NCBI GenBank assembly: GCA_036186865.1
Contig: AP025042.1
Span: 12,455,545-12,519,544, forward strand
Source: Eustoma russellianum
Taxonomy: Eukaryota; Streptophyta; Magnoliopsida; Gentianales; Gentianaceae
Direction of reading: 5' to 3'
DNA length: 64,000 nucleotides
The position numbers and the translations under genes are program-made. How positions within the stretch are numbered: position 1 is the first letter of the stretch; every line of letters begins with the position of its first letter. The notes below the pieces were generated by a model that searched no databases, was not told the origin of the DNA, and saw nothing but the letters and a program-made list of their open reading frames with translations. Positions 47,252 to 56,658 of this stretch are shown here, one piece after another.

Positions 47252-48419
47252 ATGGCCGGCAATCCTCCACCATTATCTAAATCTTTCGCTTCTGTTATCT
47301 CCTTATCCTCCTCAACTTCATTCTCGGAACATGATATTAGCCGTTACAAGGGGGCGCACTCGGTGCGATTCACCATTTCTGAAATTGACGACTTAGCCTT
47401 GCGATTACGATATGCTTTGGGCAGACCGGCAATGGCTTTAGACATCATTGGTTTCTCAGGTACGGTATCCATCGGCCTTTTAGATGAATCACACATCTTG
47501 CTGAATTTTGATAGGGAAGGAGATTATACACGCTATTTTTATTGTGGAATTTGTCGTATACTTGGCTATCAAATGAGATCTCACAAAGTGGACACGGAAT
47601 ACAATCTCAAGTTTGAAATTCTAGTGGTTCCTGTTTGGGTTTCTTTCATTAGATTGTCAATACATTTACATGATCAACATGCATTGTATGCGATTGCACG
47701 TACTACTGGCATGCCTATCAAAGTTGATGCGGCAACGTTAAATTTTAATCGTGTGTCTGTTGCAAAAGTCTTGATAGAGGTGGATGTGGCAGCTAATCTA
47801 CCTACAAAAATACATGTTGATTGCGGGGCTTCATCATTTTTCCAGAATGTTCTCTATGAAGATTTGCCACTCTATTGCATTTGGTCATAAGTAGGGTGTG
47901 TGTGCAAAACGACATGATATTCAAGAGAATCAGGATCCAAAACTTGTGCAATCTAAAAAAGTTTGGCAACCCAAACCAATTCTGGAACCCACGGAACCAG
48001 CCACACAAGCGGATATACAAGTAGAAGAGGTTCCGCAGCCTGTACATACACAGGATATATCTTGTATAAGGCAGGATGCCGAGTATCCGATTCCAGTCGA
48101 GGTAATGATGTTGATTCGGGACATAGTTCGGATACAGAATCGCCGCATATACATAACAATTCTCATCAGGATATACCTCTTGTTGCGGATGATATCCAGG
48201 CGTATACAATTATTGGAACCATCGTTGTCTGAAGAGGAGCTTCTGGCTAGACTGGCTGCACCAGTGGAGGACTCAGGATTTATTCTTGTAGTGTCGAAAA
48301 GACGCAGGCGTACTAGAAAGGAATTGGCCCCGTTGACCCCTTTAATAGTTCTAACTCGTTGTGCAACTCGGTTCTCTCAAAAGGGTGAATCTTACACATC
48401 TTCTCAATGGATATCATGA
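47252..48419 (+). pseudogene. LINE-F ORF1, broken at the zinc knuckle
   Basis: ATG 47252 starts MAGNPPPLSKSFASV. The DUF4283-like domain runs to 47890 (YKGAHSVRFTISEIDDL, ILVVPVWVSFIRLSIHL, SVAKVLIEVDVAANLPTKI). A small deletion/frameshift and stop at 47888-47890 destroy the knuckle (only LYC and GHK...CAKRH traces remain). Frame 47898-48419 continues with the basic KRRRRTRKELAPL tail. ORF1 runs through the old TGA (now TGG) and ends at TGA 48417-48419, overlapping ORF2 by 13 bases. Confidence 0.87.
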
Positions 48420-51400
48420 CGTGGAATGTACGTGGCCTTTGGCCATCTCTGCCATGTTTGCATCGTTTGATACACACGCATCATTTAAAGCATTTAGCTT
48501 TATTGGAGCCTAAGCATTCATTATCTCAGCTAACTCGAGTACGTCTGGAACTGGGGTTCTCTCATTCACATAGTTCTACAAACGGCACAATTTGGATTTT
48601 TTTGGAGGGATTCTCATTATCGCCTTGTACAGGTAAGTGAGGAAGATCAACTATTACATTTTCAGTTTGTTTTCTTGCCTACTAACTTAACATTCTGTTG
48701 GACGATGGTTTATGCCCATCATACGGTGGTGCTTCGGCGACTCTTTGGCATGCACTGTGAGGATATGCTCAAACTCAAGCACTCCCATGGTTATTAAGCG
48801 ACAATTTCAGTACATTCTGCTCATTGGAGGATCATAAGGGGCGCTCCAATCCCCACTTATCTTCCTTACAAGATTTTAACGATTGTATTGAGGACTATGC
48901 GCTAGTGGATCCGCCATATCATAGTACTCGTTATACATGGATAGACGGACGTGGACTTGTACGTGTGCATCGTCGTTTAGACTAGGTTTTCTTAAATTCT
49001 ATGTTTCAGGATGCTTTTGATGATTTACAAGTCACGCATCTTACTCGTGCTCCATCTGATCAAACACCTCTTTTGTTTGAGTGTAAGCTAATTCGGACGA
49101 CTGTTCCAAAATCATTTTTCTTTCGGGTGCTTGGCTGACACACCCAGATTTTAAAGCATATGTTAAGCTGGCATGGGAATCATATCCCACAGTGGGTGTC
49201 ATGTGTGGATTTTATCGCAAGTTGTCCATGCTAAAGCAGGATATCATCATCTGGAATAAACATATTTTCAGCAATGTTTTTGATAAAGTTCAGTAGCCTG
49301 AGGACTTATTGCGTCTGGCTGAACATTCATATAACAATTACCAAAACCTAGATAATCGCCAGTCATTTACAAGGCCAAGGCAGACTTTTTACTTGCTTCA
49401 AAGTATGAGTATTATTTCTGGAAGCAAAATGCTCGTGTCAAATGGCTTAGAGATGGTGATGTCAATACACGCTACTTTCACTCAATAGTTAAAGGCAGAT
49501 GCAACCAGCATCGAATTCAGCAGCTACATACTGCGGATAGAGTTCTTTGCGATAAGCAGGATAGAATACAGAGTGAAGCAGTTTCCTTTTGTACATCATT
49601 ATTTGCACGGAACGATACTGGCAATTATGAGCGGATAATCGAGCATATCCCTCAATTAGTGTCCTCGACTGAAAATGTTCTGCTCACACAAATTTCGCAG
49701 CGAGAGGAAGTAAAAGCCGCGGTATGGCATCTAGATTCCCAAAGTGTTGCTGGCCCCGATGTATCTCACAGTAATTTTTTCGCTCCTACTGGAATATCAT
49801 TTCATCAGATGTTGTTAAAGCTGCAAAAGAATTTTTTCTTGGTATTCCACAGCCTGCTATCATGGCTAGTGCTTTAATAATTTTACTGCCCAAGGTTGCA
49901 TCTCCACAAACCTTTGCAGATTTTCGGCCGATTTGCTTGACCAATTTCGTGAGTAAAATTTGTACATGCATAGTCGCAACTAGACTTAGCGCGTTACTTC
50001 CTAAGCTTATTTCACCAGAACAAACTGGCATTCTAAAAGGCTATGACATCTCATCACAAGTACTTTTAGCTCGTGAAATGATACATATGCTGGATAAAGG
50101 GGGTGCGGGTGCACTTCTGTGTCTGAAGTTGGATATGCAGAAGGCATTTGATAGAGTCAGCTGGGAATATTAGGAGTTAATACTGACTGCTTTCGGCTTC
50201 TCTGCCTTTTTTATATGGCTGATTATGAATCACTTGGGCAGTACTTGTTTCTCAGTATTGATCAATGGCGTACCTTGTGGTTTCTTCTGTCCTACACGTG
50301 GGGTGAAGCAAGTAGATCGATTATCCCCTTTGCTTTTCATCCTTGCTTCAGAAGGCTTCAGTCGAGGGCTCAAAGCTTATGTTGCATGTGGTCGAATATC
50401 GTCTTTCAGACTGGGAAGATTGCCTTTTCATGTTACACATTTGGCTTACGCAGATGATCTTTTAATATTTTTGCATGGGGAAAAGCGCAATATACTTGCA
50501 TTTAAAGAGTTTTTGACTGCATATGAGCACGCTTTGGGATAGAAGGCTAATTTTCAGAAGAGCCGTTTTATCGTCTCCTCAAATGTTTCTTCAGTTTGCT
50601 ATCATCAATTTGAAAACCTTCTTGGGATGCACTCGGTCGCATTGCCTTTAAAGTATCTAGGATCGTTTTTGCACAAATGGATTCCAAGGGCTTGTTATTG
50701 CACATCACTATTGCAGAATATAGATTCTTGGTTGAATGGTTGGCACAATAAATTATTATCGCAGGCCAGCATACTAGTGTTATTGTGATATGTTATCTCC
50801 ACGCTACCTTTACATGTAATGGCTACAGGGCAACTGCCAAAATCATTTATCCATGATATAAATCGGAAAATAGAAAGATTTTATTTGGGACCAAAGCGAC
50901 ATCGGGTTTCTTGGAAACGCATACAAACTCCTCAATCTGAGGGAGAATTAGGACTTCGCAATCTTGCTACACTACAGGAGGCTTATTGTTATCGTATATG
51001 GTGGCAGTATCATTAGAAAAATACCTTGTGGAGTAAATATATGATGGCGAAATATGGCAATCGTGGGGATTATTGCCCACGGCTACCGGACTCTCCTACA
51101 TGGAAACTCATTTGCCAATTTCATAGTTTATGCCAACCGCTCTGTCAATGGGATGGCGATACACTAATATGGCGGCATACAGCTTCTGGCCTTTTCTCCT
51201 TACGATTAGCTTTTGAGGTATGTCACTTACCACGTCCAACCATTTTATTATCGACTTTCATTTGGCATAAACACCAACAGCCTACCATTAGTAATTTTCT
51301 ATGGCGTTTGTCTAATCGTGCCTTACCGCAGGAGGATAACTTACGCACGGTCATGGACATACACCCAACACAATGTCCATTTTGTAAATCAGCATCGGCA

Positions 51401-52228
51401 ACAGTTTCGCATTTATTTATACATTGTCAAAGCATCCGTCATGTTTGGCTATTCTTTGCGAACTGTTTGGATGGGATATACCCGGGTTCTATGGATTTGT
51501 GACTGTACTTAATGGCTTGGTGGTTGTCTTCTTCCTCACGCACATTGCTGGGTGTTTTACGCATTATAACCCGAGACATTATAGTATATAATATCTGGTG
51601 CTCTTATACGTCAATAATATATAATGATGATACTACTTGGACGAGGTTTGGGTTAACAGAAGGATACATGCTGATCTTCATTCTTGGGAGAAAACAATAG
51701 ATGGAACTAAAATTGCACTGGACTCGAACACTTTTCAGCTGGCAGGCCTTCTACCTCCTCTTAGGCTGCAAAGAATACAGGTAATACGTTGGATGTCTCC
51801 CCCCTCGGGCCCCTTGAAGCTCAACACCGATGTCGCCGTTGGAGGTCATTTTGCTATGGGTGGGGGCAATTTTGCGTGATTCAAGTGGGACTTGTCTTAG
51901 TGCTATCACATTTAGATTACCTCTTGTTCGACCATTTGCAACAGAAACACAGGCTGCGTATTTTGCCCTCTTATGTTTCTGGCCCTCACATTCTTGCATT
52001 ATGTTGGCGATAGATTGCCAGGAGTTGGTGAGATTACTCTCACATTCCACAATCACCCCGCATGATTATCATTTATGTTGCCTATATTTGTTGCTCAGAC
52101 AGACTAATATCGTAGTCAGCCATACATACCGAGAGGCTAACTTACCCGCACATTATTTGGCACAACATGATATAATGACTGCTATGACATGCACTTTCAC
52201 TCAGGACATGCTCCCATCTCTGGTCTAA
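48407..52228 (+). pseudogene. LINE-F ORF2, broken
   Basis: Starts MDIMTWNVRGLWPS at 48407. The endonuclease is badly damaged after about 48640. RT motifs: SVAGPDVSHSNFF, QTGILKGYDIS, LKLDMQKAFDRVSWEY (to TAG 50171-50173), GVKQVDRLSPLLFIL (GD changed to VD) and LAYADDLLIFLHGE (about 50441-50480). zf-RVT-like: CPFCKSASATVSHLFIHC (51376-51430). RNase H: LNTDVAVG, a one-base shift near 51870, ETQAAYFAL, AIDCQEL and REANLPAHYLAQHD, ending at 52228. Many stops are present. Confidence 0.91.
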
Positions 52229-52292
52229 AGCTGTGTTGCAATGATGTAACTACCAGTAATATTCGTCATACTTGACATTTACTACCGTCTTC

Positions 52293-52348
52293 CATATAGA
52301 TTGGCATATTATCGCACTTGCTGCCTGCATTCTTCTGGATGTAGGCAG
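52293..52348 (+). other. LINE-F 3' UTR stem-loop module
   Basis: The box CATATAGATTGGC (52293-52305) is followed by a stem pairing 52321-52330 (CTGCCTGCAT) with 52339-52348 (ATGTAGGCAG), ten pairs with one G-U, then GCTGGGTA. The stem equals that of LINE-C while the loop differs (TCTTCTGG against TCTAAGGG). Confidence 0.7.
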
Positions 52349-52554
52349 GCTGGGTACGCTTTGGCTCTTTCATGGATTTATATGTTATCGGTGTTTCATG
52401 CATAAAAATTTACGATTCTCCTTTGTCTTGCATGGCCTGCTTTGGAGAACGAGGACGGATTACCATCACGGAGGAATTGGCTTTGGGATCTCATGTTTCA
52501 CCTTAATGTCCCATAATAGATAAATATGTACTCTTTTTCCTTCGTACAAGATTT

Positions 52555-52755
52555 TATCCATAAGGGTGGTTTTGCTTGCCAAGGTTTTAATGAGGCATAT
52601 CATATTCGATATGGGCATTTCTTCATCTACGCAAGATTTTGCGACTTACATTGTTGTAATTTTCATCCATTGAGTTGTTTCATTCAGTTGACTTATGCAC
52701 TTTTATGTATTCATGGTGTTCCTCCGCCATAAGTGAGGGAACATTTCACAATAAA
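52555..52755 (+). promoter_or_regulatory. LINE-F conserved 3' end and poly(A) signal
   Basis: TATCCATAAGGGTGGTTT at 52555-52572, terminal block TTCCTCCGCCATAAGTGAGG from 52719 and AATAAA at 52750-52755. Confidence 0.8.
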
Positions 52756-52783
52756 ATGAAGGAGGCTGCCTCTGTTATTTAAA

Positions 52784-52793
52784 TGTATGTATG

Positions 52794-52834
<41 letters not shown>

Positions 52835-52847
52835 GTGTGTGTGTGTA
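52784..52847. repeat. (TGTA)n-(TA)n-(TG)n microsatellite at the LINE-F 3' end
   Basis: ATGTATGTATGTATGT followed by about 32 bases of TA and then GTGTGTGTGT. It directly follows the LINE-F terminal sequence. It is the third LINE boundary in this window that lies in a TA tract. Confidence 0.92.
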
Positions 52848-55487
52848 TTCATTTTCCTTTTTATTTTCTTCCAAGTTAATTACTATGTCCTACTGTTTTT
52901 CTTTTATTTAAGTGTCTCTAATTTCTTGTGTCATGTATTTTATTTTGGCTTATATTATCCTATATTTGAGTTGCTATGTATTCGTATTATTTTATCTTGT
53001 GACGAAATCGTAACATTCGATACCGAATCTCGTCGCATATCGATATATTTTTTATCTTATCATTCCGTTATTTTTCCGATCTTTCTTAACCACGATATAT
53101 AATACCGATGTTCTACTAATCCTAATTCAAAATTTTTAAATTCTACCGAAATTTTATCAGCAACACACATTTGTTTTTATCTTCTATTTCTTATTCCCTT
53201 TTTTACAAACTCAGAAATGTGGGTCGTAACAATATGTATGTTTGCATAAATAGATGTATATATGTATGTATGTATGATGACCGATTAGTATGTACATGAA
53301 TGTGTATATATGAATGTTAAGTTTTTGAAAAATTCATACATGGACGATTTACACCTTTTAAAATAGCCTTATATTTGGCCTATAATGTATAAATTTTGAT
53401 ATTTCACTGGTTATGAATATGACATGCATATGATATATATTACATGTTATGTGTATATATGTGTGTATATTTAATTAAAATAGAAATTTTGTGTGTTGAT
53501 GTGTAAAGGGCCGAGAATTATAGTTGAAATTAGGGAAAAATATGTTTTGCAAGTAGGTTTTGGGAATAGAATGTGATGTAATTTGAAAAATATATGGAGT
53601 ATAAGTATGATTTTATGTCAATTTGATTTGGAAATTGGTATTGATTTTGGATGAATTTGATAGTGGTATAAGAGGCAATTTTGTATGATTTGATACTGGG
53701 AGTAAGTTGGAAATAAGAAAAGATGAATTCTTATGGTCATTACCGGCGGACAGCAGCGGCACGTGATCCACACACGCCGGCGAGTGGCTGCACGTAGATA
53801 CATGTCAGGCAGCACGTGTGATCGCGTTTGGATGTGTGTGACGATGATTTTTGTGGCGACGTGTTAAGCATGAACTATGCTAGCTGTCTGAGTTGTTAGA
53901 TGTGAGAAAATATGTGTGATATGCGTTTTGGAGGGAGAATAAGGGGTAAGAGATGGGTGGAGAAGAGTTAGGGTTTTGGAGAGCAGAGAGAGGGTTTGGG
54001 CCGAGGGAGCTGGGGTAGGGGATGGTTCTGGTGGGATCTGGTCAGTGGTGGTCCGTGGGTGTTGAGGTGAGTTGGATAATGAGGTGGAAAGAAAGTGAGT
54101 CGAGGGAGGTGCCTGTATGTACACATGTATGGGCACAAACATGTATATGCATATACGTACGTGCAAGTGGTGGTTATTAGGGCTTCGTTATCGGATTTGG
54201 ATATGTGGTCGTATTTTGGTACTGAATATTTGTATTTGGAATTGATTGGCATTTGATTTGATCAAACATTTGGAAATTGTGTTGGAAAATATTTGGAACA
54301 TTGAACATTTGAAAATCATTTTGGAAATCGTGCATCACATATTTTGGAAATCATCCTTACAAGGTGAAATATATTGTTAAGCTGGATTGGTTTCAAATAA
54401 ACGGGCAGTCCAAGCATATTATCTATTTGGTATAGAGCGTCTGAACACATTTTGCCACCAAATGAGCCGTCAAGTCACATTTGACTATTTTGATAGGCCA
54501 CCCGTGACACATTTGACCATTGGAGAATTAATTCGTGAGTCTTGCGATATAAGTCACTTATTTGACAATTTTTATAGGTCACCTCTGACACATGTGATCA
54601 TTTGGGAATTAATTTGTAAGTCTTGCGATAAACTCACTTATAAGGAAAGTGTCATAGGCATTGCACTGAAATTTGGATTTGGTATCGAGTTGAACTCGGA
54701 TTTGGATATTTAGATTTGGACCGAGTTGGACTCGGATTTGGACGTTTGGTTTTGGACCGGTTTGGAACCGGATTTGGTATTAGAAATTTGAAAAATTGGA
54801 AAATATGAAGTTTTGGTATCGAACTTTGACTTTGACTTGCATTCCTCGATTTGGAAATTGCATCATCGATTTTCACTTGGACTAGCATTTGATTGGCTAC
54901 CGTTAATTTGACTTGATGATTGGGTTCGTTGACTTTGTTGTCTTATTGTTATAGGGGCATAATAGTAATTTTATCTACGAATGGAAACATGCTACTTTAT
55001 ATATATTGTTGTTTATTTTTATAATATGTTTTCACGTGTATGACCACATGGTAAGTACAGTGAGTTTACTTACTGGGCGATATATGTTGCTCATACTATA
55101 CTCTATTGTTGTTTTGCAGATGGACATGTATATGAGTTAGTATGCCCGAGGATGATCAATAGGGGAGATATTGAGGTCGAAGATATTTGGATGAGACTTT
55201 CGAAGATTTAGTTGAGATAAATGTTTTGATATTCGACGTTTATGTACTTTGGAGACTTAGTATTTAGTATCTAAGTTTGGCAATTGTATCGAATTTATAT
55301 TTGCATAGACATTGATATTAATGATGATTATGATTATTTTAGGTTTTTATTCTATGGCTTCCGCTGACATCGATTTGCGTCACTTTGCTGACATGTAATT
55401 ATTTCGTTATGGACGCATTGTATTTTCTTTAACGAAATACGACAGGTAAATCGTTTCGAGTACTAGAACTTGGGATAATTCGCTACA
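52848..55487 (+). other. LTR-like non-coding region, probably an old Ty3-type LTR
   Basis: AT-rich, no coding capacity. The text GAGTTTACTTACTGGGCGAT (about 55061-55080), the TTTTGCAGATGG-like splice-acceptor text (about 55113-55125) and the terminal CGCTACA followed by a TGATATCAAAGC-like PBS (55490) resemble the end of plant Ty3 LTRs. The left edge is unclear; GGGTCGTAACA at 53221-53231 looks like another LTR terminus. Between 53700 and 54130 there are GC-richer GGAGAG/GAGGG stretches. Assignment is by recollection of LTR style, not by alignment. Confidence 0.4.
54480..54641. repeat. Degenerate tandem duplication, about 81-bp unit, two copies
   Basis: 54480-54560 and 54561-54641 align throughout (TTTGAC...ATAGG...GACACAT...GAATTAATT...GTCTTGCGATA...ACTCACTTA-type landmarks in the same order), with about 80 percent identity by eye. 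A further GG(A)CTCGGATTTGGA-type degenerate repetition continues at 54667-54790. Confidence 0.75.
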
Positions 55488-55489
55488 GG

Positions 55490-55502
55490 TGATATCAAAG
55501 CT
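55490..55502 (+). other. PBS-like sequence after the LTR-like region
   Basis: TGATATCAAAGCT resembles the tRNA-Met PBS (TGGTATCAGAGC) with two changes and follows an ACA terminus at 55487. This would make 55487 the inner edge of a + strand LTR. No gag follows, so the rest of that element is lost. Confidence 0.45.
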
Positions 55503-55644
55503 AGTCTCTATGTGGTACCACGACAAAGGCCACATAAGGAAGCACATTATGGAAATGGCAAACCTGGTCTCCAGACTTCGGTCATTTAATTTGGAGATAT
55601 CTTATGGCCTTCTAGTGCAGTAATGCTTTCTGAACAACAGGAAT

Positions 55645-55840
55645 TCGTCAAAGTCTAAGCACATTGGCATAAACTCTCTTGTTGTGAAAGGAGGAGTTTC
55701 AAATGGTATAGTATCTATAGAGCATATAAATACAAGCTCCATCAAAGCGCATCCATTGACCAAGACAGTGACACCAAGTTTTTTGATGAGCATGTAAAGA
55801 TTATGGGTATTGCATCATTTTATGATACTTAAGTTTAGTG
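55645..55840 (+). pseudogene. Ty1/copia RNase H C-terminal scrap
   Basis: From 55652 the + strand reads SKHIGINSLVVKGG, NGIVSIEHINTSSI and KAHPLTKTVTP, the typical copia RNase H end (SKHI...IEHI...A.PLTK). A frame change near 55780 leads to FDEHVKIMGI, another common copia terminus. A purine-rich AGTGGGAG (55838-55845) follows, as a PPT would. Nothing of the upstream pol remains. Confidence 0.75.
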
Positions 55841-56658
55841 GGAGTTTGATGCTCGTATAGTTTGTGACCGACTATGTTTTCACGAGATAAGGTTTTAGAT
55901 TTGAACTCATTTGGATATGTCTTAACCGCTATAAGGAGAATTAGTTGAAAATAGACACGTCACATTGCGTGTAATGTTTATGCTACACTTCCACACTAGA
56001 TCTCTGTCATTTAATAAGGCTGACATATGTGGCAATTGTTGGATCTGCTATATTTTAGTATCACAAAAATGTTTTGATCCTATATTGACTTTGTTGATGG
56101 ACTGGATTAAAGATATTTGTGTTAATACCAGATTTTCTTGAGCTCATAAGATTATCAAGTACTTTAGTAAACATATGTTACCCAAGGGAGAGATTATTGG
56201 CCTATTGTTTAATAATATCAAATTTATGGGTCTAAATAAATTAGTAAACAATTATTCGCTATTAGTGACTCTAAATAAAAGTGATTATTTGATTTGAGTG
56301 AATTCTGAATATCTCATAAAGTATGGGCTCTTAAAATATGGATACCTTAGAAGTTAATATCTAATTATTAAGATGAACAATGTTAGATATTATAAATAAG
56401 AGAGTTATGGCATCTAAAACACACATTGCGATTTTCTCTGTTCTTATTAGCCGGAGAAATAAGGGTTTTGACGGGTGATTTTAGAAGATCTAATCTGACA
56501 ACCAAAACAACTGCACTTGGATCTATGTACGCTTATGGTTTCATTTTAATATTCAGTTCTGGATGATTTGGTATGCTTTCGATTCTGTTTGTGTGATAGT
56601 ATTTGCAATTAGGTTCCATCACGGTGACTCCAGAGGAACTTTGTTTGTGACAAACTTT
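55841..56658 (+). other. Probable copia LTR remnant, non-coding
   Basis: Follows the PPT-like AGTGGGAG of the copia scrap, so it is probably the 3' LTR of that element. Contains AT-rich text with CTCTAAATAA-like boxes and AAACACACATTGCGATTTTC near 56417. I find no second copy and no clear right edge; the next copia element starts at 56659. No gene is seen. Confidence 0.45.

Larger units (their letters stand above)
47241..52786 (+). mobile_element. LINE-F: near full-length L1-type LINE
   Basis: About 5.5 kb with a very short 5' UTR, ORF1, ORF2, a stem-loop module, the 3' boxes, AATAAA, then (TGTA)n/(TA)n. It is head to tail with LINE-E with no spacer or target duplication that I can recognise. 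ORFs are broken; the RT motif YADD is intact. Confidence 0.93.

Noticed and set aside
52791..53102. 103-codon ORF with hydrophobic stretches next to a microsatellite
   Set aside because: Its N-terminus is translated (TA)n/(TG)n repeat and the rest is AT-rich; the apparent membrane segments are a composition artefact.
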